Below are positions 10,140 to 21,389 of a DNA stretch of 64,000 bases, in pieces (position 1 is the first letter of the stretch; each line of letters starts with the position of its first letter). Under the pieces are notes generated by a model. That model searched no databases. It saw nothing but the letters and a program-made list of their open reading frames with translations, and had not been told where the DNA came from. The translations under genes were made by a program, and so were the position numbers. Location of the stretch: contig NC_080164.1 in assembly GCF_950295315.1 (NCBI RefSeq), forward strand, positions 110,566,447-110,630,446, written 5' to 3'. Origin of the DNA: Erinaceus europaeus (lineage: Eukaryota > Chordata > Mammalia > Eulipotyphla > Erinaceidae).

Positions 10140-11423
10140 AAGCTTAGGTGACTAAAACACGAGATGTCAGGTTGGTATCTCTGACATATCACCTATTCCC
10201 TCAGCATCTATACTTAATAGGCACGAAGTTCATTTGTGTATTTTGATTTTTTTTTAATCTTCTGAACTAAATCTGAGCTGTCTAAATTTATGTGGTAAAT
10301 CTCCAATGTTAAACTAGCAAAGAGTAGGACACCCTGATTTTTCTATAGGCTGGCTGTTCTGTATAGACTAAGTTACAGAGACACTAACACAGGAAATTTG
10401 GTGCAATTTCTTAAATTTCATGTAATTTTCTCACTATCTGTCTTATGTGATCTAACATAGCTTGTGGCATTAATTTGAGAATTTGACTTTCTTAAAGGAA
10501 AAGCTAACGTCTCATTGGACTTCTTACCTTATTCATTTATCATACTGCAAGTGAAGTCATTTTTCTAAATGTGCCTTTGAAGAAACAGAATAAAATAACA
10601 ATGATTTCAAAGTGTGTCTCTAACTTCAAAACATGGAAAAAAGTAATTAGAATTATTTATTTATAGTGATGAGTAGAAATATTTAGCACATTAGAAAGTG
10701 TTTGAATTTTTAAAATTTATTTTTATTTTATTTTTTTATTTAAAAAAGGAGATATTAACAAAACCATAGGATAAGAGGGTTTGATTTTTATTCATTCAAA
10801 GAACATAAAGGGGACATTTTCATTAAAGTATAACAATCTAAATTGGCCTCATATATCATGATAATTTTTTTCACTTTTTGACTCTTTCATATTTTATTCA
10901 ATAAGTATGATTCTGCTAGGTAACAAAGGACTAAGAAGCTGTTGAAAGTTACTTACTTAAACACAAAAGGTTCAGCTTTTTTTTTGAGTATTTTTAAACT
11001 AAATTATTCATGGTATTCATGCATGATTATACTTTTCCTACTTTAGATGTAAAAATTAATGATGAATTTATCAGAAGAATGGATAGTGCCTTTTCCCTAG
11101 CAAGTGAGAATGAAAATTTAATCCAGTGTTCTCCTATTATCTGCAAAATACTATTTTATATAGTAAACATGGAAAATTGTCAACTCATTGAATGTAGAAA
11201 TTGGGACTTGAAAGTATCCTCAGATTTCTGGCTAATTCAATATTGCTATAATATGGCTTACAGAATAGTTCTTGCAGTAAGAAATCTCCTTGACTTCAAT
11301 CCTGATAAAACAGGGTAGTGTAACCACAACAGTGTTAAAGGCAGAAATAGGCTTTTGGTCTCCTAGTTCTGCAATATGTCTTATTGCTCTACTTCTCCTT
11401 TAAGGAAAGTCTCTCTCTCTCTC
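10140..11423. other. AT-rich sequence, nothing recognised
   Basis: A 1.3-kb single-copy-looking stretch. A 102-codon open frame at 11010-11318 has no recognisable domain, sits in AT-rich DNA and has no supporting context, so it is not called as a gene. Confidence 0.55.
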
Positions 11424-11652
11424 TATTTTTAAAATTTTTTATTGTCTTTACTTATTGGATAGAAATAGCCAGAAACTGAGAGGGGAGGGAGAGGCAGAGA
11501 GGGAGAGAGACAGAGAGACACCTATAGCCCTGCTTCATCATTTGCAAAGCTTTCCCCCTGAAGGTGGGGACTGGGGGCTTGAACTAGGGGCCCTTGAGCA
11601 TTGAAACATGTATACAAGTATGTTCAACCAGGTGCACCACCACCTGGCCCCA
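11424..11652 (-). mobile_element. SINE group II, near full length
   Basis: The reverse-strand copy ends with the head complement CCAGGTGCACCACCACCTGG. The middle is a GA-rich block and CCCTGAAGGTGGGGACTGGG. Confidence 0.88.
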
Positions 11653-12016
11653 AACTTTCCACATTTTATGGTATAGATTTTTAAACTTGTCAAATGCATT
11701 GATACTTATTATTACAAAGACAGGGCTTATTGCAAATAAGATAAATTGCTCCCAAATTTACATAGATTGATTTGATCGCTTTTGCTTTCTAACATTTATT
11801 TATGAGTGATAGAGGACTGGCATGTCACACATATCTGGAACATGAAATACCCGGATCCATCTTTTCTTTCTCTGCGTCACATTTTATGACGTTTCAAATA
11901 TCTAGCTTCCTCTGATTTTACTAGCTTTCCACTTTCTAGTTCAGATATAGGTCATGTTAGATAATTTCAAAATGAAGCATTTAGGTGGATTATTTGTATG
12001 ATAGCACATTTATAAT

Positions 12017-12029
12017 ATCATCATTTCTT
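12017..12029. repeat. Left target-site duplication (ATCATCATTTCTT)
   Basis: Identical to 12089-12101; brackets the 59-bp tail-only SINE. Confidence 0.85.
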
Positions 12030-12088
12030 TTTTTAAAATTTTTTATATATTTATTTTATTTATTTATTCCCTTTTGTTGCCCTTGTTG
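12030..12088 (-). mobile_element. Tail-only group I SINE insertion (59 bp)
   Basis: The sequence is the complement of the extreme 3' end of group I: a T-rich/ATTT run followed by CCCTTTTGTTGCCCTTGTTG, the reverse of CAACAAGGGCAACAAAAGGG. A perfect 13-bp target-site duplication on both sides shows a real insertion that stopped after copying about 30 nt of non-A sequence. Confidence 0.85.
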
Positions 12089-12101
12089 ATCATCATTTCT
12101 T
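12089..12101. repeat. Right target-site duplication (ATCATCATTTCTT)
   Basis: Identical to 12017-12029. Confidence 0.85.
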
Positions 12102-12225
12102 AGTGAACTATTTTAACATCATTGGGACAAACTTGTTAGCAAACAACAAATTTTTGAGAACAAAGGAAGCAAAATATTTCTAGCAAATGTAGCATCCAGG
12201 CTATTGGATTTCTTTCTTTCTTTCC

Positions 12226-12440
12226 TTTAATTTTTTTTATTATCTTTATTTATTGGATAGAGACAGTCAGAAATTGAGAGGGAAGGGAGTGATAGAACTG
12301 GAGAGAGACAGAGGGACACCTGCAGCACTGCTTCACTACTTTCAAAGCTTTCCTCCTGCAAGTGGGGAGCAGGGCTTGAACCTGGGTCTTTGAGCAGTCT
12401 AAGATGTGAGCTCAACCAGGTGTGCCACTACCTGGCCCCT
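12226..12440 (-). mobile_element. SINE group II, near full length
   Basis: Reverse copy with TTTATTATCTTTATTTATTG at the tail side and CAGGTGTGCCACTACCTGGC at the head side. CTTTCTT-type flanks may be a target-site duplication but are too low in complexity to be sure. Confidence 0.88.
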
Positions 12441-12447
12441 CTTTCTT

Positions 12448-12688
12448 CCTTTATTTATTGATTTAATTATAATCAACAAGATATAGGATAAGATGGCCAC
12501 AATTCCATTCAATTCCCACCACCATAATTCCTTATCCCACCCCCTCCTATGGAGGCTTTTCTGTTTTTTATCCCTCTGGGAGTATGGACTCAGGATCATT
12601 ATGGGGTGCAGGAGGTGAAAAGTTTGGCTTTTGTAATTGCTTCTCTGCTAGACATGGGCATTGGCAGGTTGATTCATTCTCCCATAGG
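12448..12688 (-). mobile_element. L1/half-L1 3' tail, reverse
   Basis: Contains the recurring tail marks on the reverse strand: AATTCCCACCACCATAATTC, CCCTCTGGGAGTATGGAC and GTAATTGCTTCTCTGCTAGA. 5'-truncated. Confidence 0.72.
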
Positions 12689-12846
12689 GTGTTGCATTTT
12701 AAATTTCCTTTTAAATGCATTTTTGAAATTAGCATCAACAATGAATTTTCTTTTTTGCCATCAGGTAACTCTTTTTGTGGTGTGGTGAATGCTCAAATCT
12801 ACCATTCCTGGCTTTTATATATATTTGATATATATATTTATGTTAG

Positions 12847-12872
12847 AATCAAATCTATCTATCTATCTATCC

Positions 12873-12916
<44 letters not shown>
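12847..12916. repeat. (TATC)n microsatellite
   Basis: About 17 tetranucleotide units, with one CATC variant near 12870. Confidence 0.95.
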
Positions 12917-12918
<2 letters not shown>

Positions 12919-13062
12919 ATGTTAGAATCAAACAGAGAGAGGAGGAGAGACACCAGTACTACTCCATTACTCATGATGCTAGTCTCCTGGGTTAAGGGAT
13001 TGAACTCAGGTTCTCAAGCACTGTAACGTGTCTCTAGTGAGTATGCCATCTGCCAGGTCCTC
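12917..13062 (-). mobile_element. Diverged SINE (group II-like), reverse
   Basis: GA-rich block, then GACACCAGTACTACTCC and GGGATTGAACTCAGG, ending GCCATCTGCCAGGTCC. Similar layout to group II but degraded. Confidence 0.5.
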
Positions 13063-13655
13063 AATATTTTATTCTCAAAACAATTTATGATAACTGTATA
13101 CAGATATTTAAAGTTCAGGTAACACCTCTAAGTAGAAAAAAAAAAGCAAACATTTGAGACATAAAGATATTGAATAGAGACACTGAAAACTTTGTTTAGA
13201 TTCCAAGTAAAATCTTAGTAGTCACTGCAGGAATTTTTAGCAGTTGTCTCTGAATTATTTCTGGAGTTAAAATTAATATTCCAAAATTTGTTACTTCTTT
13301 TACACCAATAGAGTGATTGGAAAGATTCTATAACTCTAGTGGAGTTATAGCAGAAGCTAAATTATGTTGAGTTATTACTGCTTCTGTTTATATTTTGACC
13401 AAAAAATGAGACTGCTTACTTAAATCTAGCTTATATAGCAATTAGAACATTTAATTATATGATGGATTTCAAGAGGAATGAGAACACCTCAAAAACACTG
13501 CTAATACTACTTCAGCAACATAAAGTCATATTTTTCCCAGACATTTGGTGTCTTTCAGGAAACCATTTGAACATTGATATTTACTTAGATTATAAATAAA
13601 GATATCACACAGGAGCCTCAGAATTGATTGGTTTTGTAAATTAATTACAGAAAAT
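13063..13655. other. AT-rich sequence, nothing recognised
   Basis: No gene or repeat could be supported. Confidence 0.55.
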
Positions 13656-13738
13656 ACTGGGAAGATAACATAATGGTAGTACACAGGACTTGTAGGCAGG
13701 AAGTCCCAGGTTTGATCCCCAGCACAAATAATAGCCAG
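13656..13738 (+). mobile_element. tRNA-like SINE head (group III-like)
   Basis: GGGAAGATAACATAATGGTA followed by a B-box-like GGTTTGATCCCC is a tRNA-type pol III head. The rest of the element is missing. Confidence 0.45.
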
Positions 13739-13739
13739 G

Positions 13740-13817
13740 GGATAGAACCGGGATGCTTATGTAGTCCTTGCACTTTGACCAGGTGCGCTTAAATTGCTGC
13801 CCTACTGCCCAATTCCC
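13740..13817 (-). mobile_element. Group I SINE head fragment, reverse
   Basis: The complement reads like a group I head: GGGCAGTAGGGCAGCAATTT followed by AAGCGCACCTGGTCAAAGTG. Confidence 0.5.
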
Positions 13818-14081
13818 AAGAAATCTCATTTTAGGGTTCTGGAGATAGGTTAACCTGTTAACCACCACTGTGCATGCCTGCAGCTCCAGAAGCCACAGGC
13901 TGAGTCTTATTTCTAGCATGAACGTATGTTAAAGTTGAACAATGAGAGGCTTTTCTTTTTCCCTTTAGCCTTGTATATCCTAATTTTTGTTCTCTACCTT
14001 CAATAATTAATAAGCAAATAAATAAATAATTTATACATCTCTCTGTAAAAGAGAAAATTTAATATTTATATTTTAGCTTAA

Positions 14082-14345
14082 TTTTTTTTTTTGGTAGTGC
14101 GTTGGGATTGAACCTGTGACTTCAGAGCTTCAGGCGTGAAAGTTTGTTTCCATAATGATTATGCTATCTACCTTCACCCATATTTTAGTTATTTTAATGA
14201 GAGGGACAGAGAAAAACTATATAGACAGAAGCAAGAGCACTGCTCAGCTCTGGTGTATGGTAGAACTGGTTATTGAACTCTGAAGCATAAAGCTTCAGGC
14301 ATGAGAGTTATGGGTATAATCTTTATGCTGTCTCCCCTGGCTAGG
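14082..14345 (-). mobile_element. Two adjacent group III SINE pieces, reverse
   Basis: 14082-14180 and 14181-14345 each end with a complement of the head (AATGATTATGCTATCTACC and TCTTTATGCTGTCTCCCC). The second contains GAGCACTGCTCAGCTCTGG, typical of the group III body. Confidence 0.6.
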
Positions 14346-14355
14346 AAATTTCAAT

Positions 14356-14372
14356 TTTAAAGGGCACATTTT
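14356..14372. repeat. Left target-site duplication (TTTAAAGGGCACATTTT)
   Basis: Seventeen bases identical to 15483-15499. Confidence 0.92.
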
Positions 14373-15482
14373 CCTTTTTCTAAAAAAAATTTTATTTATA
14401 AAAGGAAACATTGACTAAACCATAGGATAAGATTGGTACAACTCCACACAATTCCCACCACCAGAGCTCTGTATCCCCTCCCCTCCCCCCTGATAGCTTT
14501 CCTATTCTTTAACCCTCTGGGAGTATGGACCCAAGGTCATTGTGAGATGCAGAAGGTGGAAGGTCTGGCTTCTGTAATTGCTTTTCTGCTGAACATGGGT
14601 GTTGACTGCTTGATCCATACTCCCAGCCTGCCTCTCTCTCATTCCCTAGTGGGGAAGGGCTCTGGGGTAGCGGAGCTCTAAGACACATTGGTGGGGTTGT
14701 TTGTCCAGGGATGTCTGGTCGGTGTCATGCTAGCATCTGGAACCTGGTGGATGAAAAGAGAGTTAACATAGAAAGCCAAACAAAGTGTTGACCAATCATG
14801 GACCTAAAGGCTGGAATAGTGGAGAAGAAAAGTTGGGGAGGTTCTCCATTCATTTTGTAGGTAGCTAGTGGGCATATTTTAGTTATATTCCAAAAGGCCT
14901 GTGGCTATACCAGTTTTTTTTTTTTTTTCCCTGAGCCTGAAATCTGATATACAGGTGGATCCAAGTTAGTGTGTGGGGAGATGATGTCATGGCTAGAAAA
15001 AGGATCAGAAAGCTTGATCAGGGAAGAGAGTAGCTCCCTAATATGGGAAAGGTGTATAAATATTATTAGCTGTAAACCCCATGTGATCTAGGGCCTATAT
15101 TCAGTTTAGGAGCCTATGTGACCTCTGCATCCCTGTAGATCTGAACTCACATTCTGTGGTCATATGTAGAATCATTTCTAGCTGCCCCAATATTGGCCCA
15201 TCTTCCTCAGGTGTAGCATAGAGTATGGAGTATGCTACACCTTCAGAGGATGGGACATTCTCTACCACTGTTGATCCAAGTTGAGGGCAAGGTACTATGG
15301 GGGCCCATAGAGGAGTCTGTTGTGTTGTTCCTGATAGAAATGGCTGGTAATAATGGAGAGACGGATTTGAGGTCTAGGTCCATCTTGTCTGTTTGGGAAT
15401 CTCAGGACTTCCTGATTAGGGCCCCAGCTGATGGGATGGCCTTATAGTGACTAAAGAGTCATCATTAAAGTATGCCAGTCTC
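14373..15482 (-). mobile_element. L1-type 3' end insertion (1.1 kb), reverse
   Basis: The left end is the complement of an A-tail followed by the recurring tail (CCCACCACCAGAGCTCTGTA, CTCTGGGAGTATGGACCC). Further in (14750-15480) the sequence is a 3'UTR unlike that of the long-class L1s elsewhere in the window. A perfect 17-bp duplication on both sides shows a single 5'-truncated insertion. A 71-codon open frame at 15232-15447 is incidental. Confidence 0.85.
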
Positions 15483-15499
15483 TTTAAAGGGCACATTTT
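15483..15499. repeat. Right target-site duplication (TTTAAAGGGCACATTTT)
   Basis: Identical to 14356-14372. Confidence 0.92.
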
Positions 15500-15904
15500 T
15501 CTAGACAAGAATACATCTATGTCTTCAATATCTTTTCAGTCATCCTAATTTAGATAATGCTTATTATGGTCTTGCCAAATTCTATTCTTGTAGAAGTATG
15601 GACCTACTAAGCAAGATTTTCCTTAAGGATCATAACAATATGAAATGTGATTTTCAGTTGTTATACTTGATATAATTTCTTTACTTCTTTTTTTTTTACC
15701 TCCTTAAACTACCCCTTCACCCAAACAAAACAAAACAAGACAAAAATAAACAAACAAAAAACCCCTGTATATGTTCTATTTTGAACAAAGTGCATTTAAG
15801 TGAAATAATAGTGAATTGGCAAGTAGCACAGTAACTAGAGAGTTCAGTTTAAAAGCATGAAGTCCTGTGTTTTCTCCCCACATTGATGTACTGATGCTCT
15901 GATT
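15500..15904. other. AT-rich sequence, nothing recognised
   Basis: A 400-bp stretch with a CAAAACAAAACAAGAC-type run near 15725-15760; no gene seen. Confidence 0.5.
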
Positions 15905-18000
15905 TTCTTTTTTATTTCTTTATTGGGGGATTAATGTTTTATGGTTTACAGCAAGTATAATAGTTTGTACATGTATAACATTTCTTATTTTTCCACACAA
16001 TAATACAACCCCCGCTAGGTCCTCTGCCATCCTGTTCCAGGACCTGAATCCCCCCACTCACCCAGTCTTTTACTTTGGTGCAATACACCAACTCCTGACC
16101 AAGTTCTGCTTAGTGCTTTTTCTTCTGATCTTGTTTTTAAACATCTGCCTCTGAATGAGTTAATCCCATACTCATACTTCTGTTTGTTACTTATTTTACT
16201 TAACATGATTTCTTCAAGCTCCATCCAAGATGTGCTGAAGTTGGTGAAATCACCATTTTCACTCTAAAAATGTCAAATAACTCTAATTTATCTATCTCTT
16301 CATTTATCTCTCTCATTTATTTATTGATTTTCTGCCTGGAAAATCTTTCAAGATGAGAGAGTGGAATGTTTAAGTCCCCTACTATTACTGTGTTGCTGTT
16401 AATATACTGCTATATCTCTTTCAGTATATGTTTGATGTTTTTCAATGGCCTCTCCTTGAGTGCATAGATGTTGATAATCATTAAGTTCTTTTGATTGATT
16501 GATCTTCTGATCACTAAGTAATGCCCATCCCTATCTTTTAAAATTTTATTTAAGGTCTATCATGTCAGATATGAGAATAGCTGTTCCTGCCCCCCACCTT
16601 TTTTGTGGTCCATTGGCTTATATGGTAGTTTTCCATCCTTTCACTTTGAGTTTGTGTTTGTCTTGTTGAGTTAGGAGGATTCCTGCAGACAACATATGGT
16701 TGTGTTGTGTTTTCTGATCCAACTTCTTACTCTGTGCTTTTTAATAGGTCAATTCAGGTCATTGACATTTATTGATATTATATATTGAATATATATTACT
16801 GCCATTATTGTAGTTTTTAGAGTGTTCTGATATATGGCATGTTTATGGTGATCTGATTGTTTGTAGACCTTTCAGAACTTCTTTCAGGGATGGCTTGGTG
16901 ACAGCTGATTCTTCCAACTGTTGCTTCTCTGAGAAGGTTTTTATGCCTTCATATAGTCTGAATGACAGTCTACCAGGATACAGTAGTCTTGGTTGAAATC
17001 TTTTCTCAGTGAGCACTTGATAGAAATCTTTCCATTGTCTTCTGGCCTGTATTATTTTTGTGGAGAAATCTGCTTCTAATCTTATGGGTGTTCCTCTGTA
17101 AGTGACTCTTGGTTTTTTTCTTGCAGCCTTCAGGATCCTTTCTTTATCCTTATTCCTTTTTATTCTAAATATGATGTGTCTTTAAGTCTGGGTTAATTCT
17201 GTTTGGGACCCTCTGGGCTTCTTGAATCTTTGTCTTTTGTTTTGTCTAGACTAGAGAAGTTCTCATCTATTATGTCCTGTAAAATACTTTCTTCTTCTCC
17301 CTCTCTTTTTTCCTCTAGTAGGCCTAAAATGCGCATATTATTTCTTTTGAAGTCATCCCACATGTCTCTGTTGTTGTTTTCAATATCTCTTAAACTCTTT
17401 TTGAGACCTCTTACTTCTTTCTTAGTTTTCTCTAATTCATCCTCAATCTTGCTAATTCTGTTTTCTGCTTCATTTATTCTGTTCTCTCTTCCTTCTGTTG
17501 TTTCTGTACTTTAGCTATTTTGCTACCCTGTTCTGATATTGTATTGTCTTGTTTAGGTATTTATGCTCTTAGCTCAGCTATTTCAGCTTTCACCTCTCTA
17601 ATTACCTCAAGATAGTGCTTTCTTTCATAGTCTCATTTGTTGTTCCTGCATTTCTGATGACAATGCTTTCAAACACTTCCTTCACTCCTGTGACTAATTC
17701 CTCAGCTAGCATTTGGTTGCTGATCTCATTCTTCTGTGCTTCTACCTTTGGGGGGGGGGGGTTAGCTAGACTTTTGTCCTGGTTCATTTCTCCAATGTTT
17801 TTCCTTGGTTTTACCATTATTGTAGTGTGTTATGAGGTCCTTCTCTCAGTATTTTTCAGTCCACTGATCACTCTTTAAGATTTACTTCTTAAAGGGGTCA
17901 CAGTTGTGGAAATTAACAGTTGTTTCAATGTTATCTCCATCCATGAGTTGAAGTACAGTCATCTCTTTATTTCTAAGGGATTTTTTTTTTAATTTTACTT
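15905..18000 (-). mobile_element. Old L1, reverse, with most of ORF2 deleted
   Basis: The short-class 3'UTR (15918-16110: TTATTGGGGGATTAATG, CCAGGACCTGAATCC) and the last ORF2 codons (16110-16260) are followed at about 16330 by the start of ORF2 (endonuclease), then ORF1 (about 16862-17817) and part of the 5'UTR. Roughly 3 kb of ORF2 is missing between 16260 and 16330. This could be one internally deleted element or two abutting ones. Confidence 0.72.
16862..17817 (-). pseudogene. L1 ORF1, older subfamily
   Basis: The start codon at 17817 (reverse) opens with MVKPRKNIGEMNQDKSLANP, and 71 codons stay open before a stop near 17602. The frame then breaks repeatedly, although coiled-coil coding (about 17250-17510) and the C-terminal part (16880-17200) are recognisable against 50648-49734. 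The N-terminus differs from the younger MGRLKTNKT start, marking a different ORF1 subfamily. A run of ten G at 17751-17760 lies in the N-terminal region. Confidence 0.65.
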
Positions 18001-18054
18001 TTATTTTGTCACCGTAATTGGGTGCTTGCATGTCCTCACCATTCCTGGCAGTCT

Positions 18055-18215
18055 TAATTATTTTTTTTCTTTGACAGAGTGTGAGAGGGAGAGATAGAAA
18101 TAAAACACCAATAGTATTCCTCCATCACTCTTGAAACATCCCCTTACAGGTGGTGGGGTCCTTGCACATAGTAACATTTGCACTTTAACATGTGAGTAAT
18201 CACCCTATTTCCATC
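18055..18215 (-). mobile_element. Diverged SINE, reverse
   Basis: GACAGAGTGTGAGAGGGAGA, CCAATAGTATTCCTCC, a CTTACAGGTGGTGGGGTCCT block and a head-like end describe a degraded group II/III SINE. Confidence 0.5.
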
Positions 18216-18788
18216 TGCTATATTCTTGTACAGAATATGTGTATTGGTCGCAGTTCTCCTTTTGCCTTGTCTTTGGGACTTTATTCTTAGAGATAGTATG
18301 CCATGTAAAGTATTATACAAACCATATCACTTTTACCAAGGAAAGGAAATGGAATTATTTTTTGAGAGAGTAAACTTAAATAGCAGTAATGGTAGGAAAA
18401 CCAAATGATTGATCATGTCAGTCCTGTAGGGTGACATCCACACAGTCTTATCAACTAACTTAGAGCACCACTGGATAGTAGAGTGGTGGAGACTCAATTT
18501 TTCTCAGAAAAGTACATGTTTCACTTGTCATCTTTTACACATAGCTATCTCACTTTTTCAGATTCCTTTATCAGTTTAGTTAAAGAAGCTGGTCACTATG
18601 AAAATCTGCCACCGATACCCTGCTAGGTAATTCCTTCCTTCTGGGTGCCAGACACAGTGATAACTATAAAGAACAATCCTGGAAACCATGGTAGAACTTT
18701 TTTCAATCTCATCTTGGGTGATAACATGCAGGACAACACTGCCAATCTTTTGATTTATAAGCTTCACTGATAGTGAAGCAGTGTTACA
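18216..18788. other. Sequence with nothing recognised
   Basis: No repeat or gene supported over about 570 bp. Confidence 0.5.
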
Positions 18789-18789
18789 G

Positions 18790-18899
18790 TTGTCTCTCTC
18801 CCTTTCTCTTCTTTCTTCCTCCCTCCCTCTCTTTCTCCTTTCTTTCTCTTTTTCCCTTCCTTCCTTTTTTCCCTCCCTCCCTCCCTCCCTCTGTCCATT

Positions 18900-18942
<43 letters not shown>

Positions 18943-18943
18943 T
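18790..18943. repeat. Pyrimidine-rich tract and (TTTA)n microsatellite
   Basis: CT-rich sequence (18790-18895) with CTCC runs leads into about ten TTTA units (18900-18943). Confidence 0.9.
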
Positions 18944-19022
18944 GTTGTTCTAGTTATGATAGTTTATAAGTGGATGTTTAATCAGAGACAACATGACACA
19001 ATTTAATTGCTTAATAAATCAA

Positions 19023-19330
19023 CTGGGGTTGGGCAATAGTGTAGCAGGTTAAGTGCACATGGTTCAAAGCACAAGGATCTGCTTAAGGATCCTGGTTCTA
19101 GCCCCCTGGCTCTCCACCTCCATGTGAGTCATTTAAGAAGTAATGAAGCAGGTCTGCTGGTGTCTATCTTTGTTTTCCCCTCTTCTCTCAATTTCTCTCT
19201 GTCCTATCCAATAGGAACAATGACAAACGAATGGAAAAAAAAGTGTCCTCCAGGAGAAATGGATTCTTGGTGCAGGCACTCAAGCCCCAGAGATAACTGT
19301 GGAGGTAAAAAAAAGAAAAGAAAAGAAAAG
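19023..19330 (+). mobile_element. Group I SINE, extended form
   Basis: The head GGGCAATAGTGTAGCAGGTT is followed by the pyrimidine-rich body and CTGTCCTATCCAATAGG. It continues into the extra 3' module CTCCAGGAGAAATGGATTC...CAGGCACTCAAGCCCCAGAG, ending in an A/GAAAA tail. Confidence 0.82.
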
Positions 19331-19601
19331 AAGAGAAAGAAATCTTACTTATGGCTGAAAAAGGCAAAAAGAAATGCAATTAAATGATCATAATAAATTT
19401 TCTGAAGAGAGATCCAGGTGACTTCAACAAAGTGATAGATGTGCAGATGATGACTCACACCTTTAAGAAAATTCTCTATACTGATGATAGTAGTACTAGT
19501 CAACATATTATGTAGGAGAATCATCATTAAATAAATCCTCAAGTTATTATCTATGGTGGAAAAGACCAATATTCTAGGTTGTTTGAAAATGAATGTATAT
19601 T

Positions 19602-19750
19602 GTGATCTGGGGGGTGGTGCAGGGGTGCAGCTTTAGGCTTGCAGTTTGAGCTCCTAAGTTTGACCCTCAGAAAACTATATACCTAAGTGTTGTTCTGCCT
19701 TCTTTCTGCCCCTGACTGTAGCTAATGAAATAAATGAAATGAATTTTTAC
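19602..19750 (+). mobile_element. Diverged tRNA-headed SINE
   Basis: GGGGGGTGGTGCAGGGGTGC resembles a pol III head and AAATAAATGAAATG the tail. Weak match. Confidence 0.35.
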
Positions 19751-19794
19751 AAATAAATACATTTCATTTGTCTGTACCTCTTATTAATTTTTTC

Positions 19795-20070
19795 CCTCCA
19801 GGGTTATTGTTGGGACTCAAAACCAGCACTATGAATCCACTACTCCTGGTAAATTCTTTTGAACAGGACAGAGAGAAATTGATAGAGGAGGGGGTAGGTA
19901 GAGCAAGAAAAGAGAAAGAGATAGAGATAGAGACCTGTAGACCTGCTTCACTGCTTGTGAAACTTCTCCCCTGCAGGTGGGGAGTGTGATCTTGAACTTG
20001 GAACCTTGCTTGTGTCCTTGTGCTTAGACCTATGTGTGGTTAACTTGGGGTGCCACTGTATTCCCCTCTC
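19795..20070 (-). mobile_element. Group I SINE, extended form, reverse
   Basis: Begins with the complement of the extra 3' module (CTCCAGGGTTATTGTTGG, ATGAATCCACTACTCCTGG), then the GA-rich body, CCCCTGCAGGTGGGGAGTG and a head remnant. Confidence 0.82.
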
Positions 20071-20324
20071 TTATTAACTTGTATGAAACGTGAGATTTAT
20101 AACATATCATGTGATGACATGTGAACCCTGAAATTTTATGACTTTCTAAAAATTTATCTGATATTTCAGAATTATATTATAATTTTCTATTACCAACAAA
20201 ATCCCTCTATATAAAATTTTTTTTCATTATTTCAAGTGCACATCTTACTTACTGTTTTTAAGTTTCAAAAATCCCCACTAAAATGCAATTAACACTGAAG
20301 AATACTGTGGATAATATCACTCTA

Positions 20325-20600
20325 TAGCTTTTTACTTTATTATTTTTCACCACTTCCATCACCAAATGTCTGTATCCCCATCCCCAGTCCCATAGACAAC
20401 CACTCTAGTTCTCCAACAATCTTAGATATAGGTTGACATTTTTTTCATATTCGCACATTCAGTTTTTTATATTCCTCATATGAGTGAAACCTTTCTGTAA
20501 TTGTCCTTTACCTTCTTACTTGTTTCTCTGAGCATTATCTCCAGTTCCATGAACTTTATCTCAAATGACACAATATCATCTTTTTATCGAATATAGACCC
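20325..20600 (-). mobile_element. Old L1 3' end, reverse
   Basis: Matches the 34020-34250 pattern (CACCACTTCCATCACCAAAT, ATATAGGTTGACATTTTTTTC) and continues into ORF2 3' sequence (TCATATGAGTGAAACC, CAGTTCCATGAACTTTATC). Confidence 0.55.
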
Positions 20601-20601
20601 T

Positions 20602-20785
20602 ATAACTTTTTTTTTCCAATTATCTGTCAATGTCTTTATCCCCATTTCCCTCTCACCTCTCTCCTGCAGTCCTGCTCCATGGTTTCTCAAGCTTTCCCTT
20701 TATAGGTGCAGACAAGAGGCTTGATCCTGGGTCCTTGCACAATGTAATATGTGTGCTTGACCAGGTTTGCCATCACTTGGCAAAA
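20602..20785 (-). mobile_element. Diverged SINE, reverse
   Basis: CAGTCCTGCTCCATGG, TATAGGTGCAGACAAGAGG, GATCCTGGGTCCTTGCAC and the head-like ATCACTTGGC end give the group II layout in degraded form. Confidence 0.5.
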
Positions 20786-20789
20786 GTAT

Positions 20790-21340
20790 TGTTTTTATAG
20801 GAGTAGACAAATATGAAGCTGGAATAGTACTCAGGGAACTAGGCTATTTCTCCACTTTGACATTTATAGGAATGCTGGTTGTGCACTGCTTGAGGTATTT
20901 CTCAGTAATGGGTACCCAACAAAGATTTTTTTCTTTTTCTTGGAATCTAATAACTTTTCTGAGGAAGGGAGTTACTTGTTGAAAGATCCACTTGAAGAAA
21001 TGGAAAATCTCCTTATATTTATGTGAAAGTCATTGTTTAATAACCACCTATGTTTAAATATAAAAATCAATCTGTAGGCTACCAAAATGTCTCCTTTGGA
21101 CAGTAGCTGTTTTGCTATGCACACAGTCCAGGTTTGGGCTCAGCCTCCACTGTACTGAAGGAAGCTTCAGTGCTGTAGTCTCTTTTTCCTGTCTTTCTGC
21201 CTGTCTTTTCTTTAAAAGAAATCAGGTATTCTTACTTTGTGTTTGTAAAAGCCAACCAGTAAATTCCTTGTGCAAATTCTCAGATTCTTGTTATTAAATT
21301 TACAGCCATACCCCACACTACACAAATACATCTAAAAAGC
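20790..21340. other. Sequence with nothing recognised
   Basis: No gene or repeat family supported; short open frames only. Confidence 0.5.
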
Positions 21341-21360
21341 AAGACCCAGAGACTTCTGGG

Positions 21361-21389
21361 AGGCATGGCCATAGAATAACTGTGAAAAC
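21361..21389. repeat. Possible old target-site duplication of the half-L1 (left)
   Basis: AGGCATGGCCATAGAATAAC and the following bases match 23196-23223 at about 24 of 28 positions. The length is above the usual L1 range, so homology of another origin is possible. Confidence 0.4.

Noticed and set aside
11010..11318. 102-codon open frame on the forward strand
   Set aside because: No recognisable domain, AT-rich composition, no promoter or splice context. An open stretch of this length is expected by chance in 64 kb.
15232..15447. 71-codon frame beside the tail insertion
   Set aside because: Lies within the 3'UTR-type sequence of an L1-related insertion; no domain.
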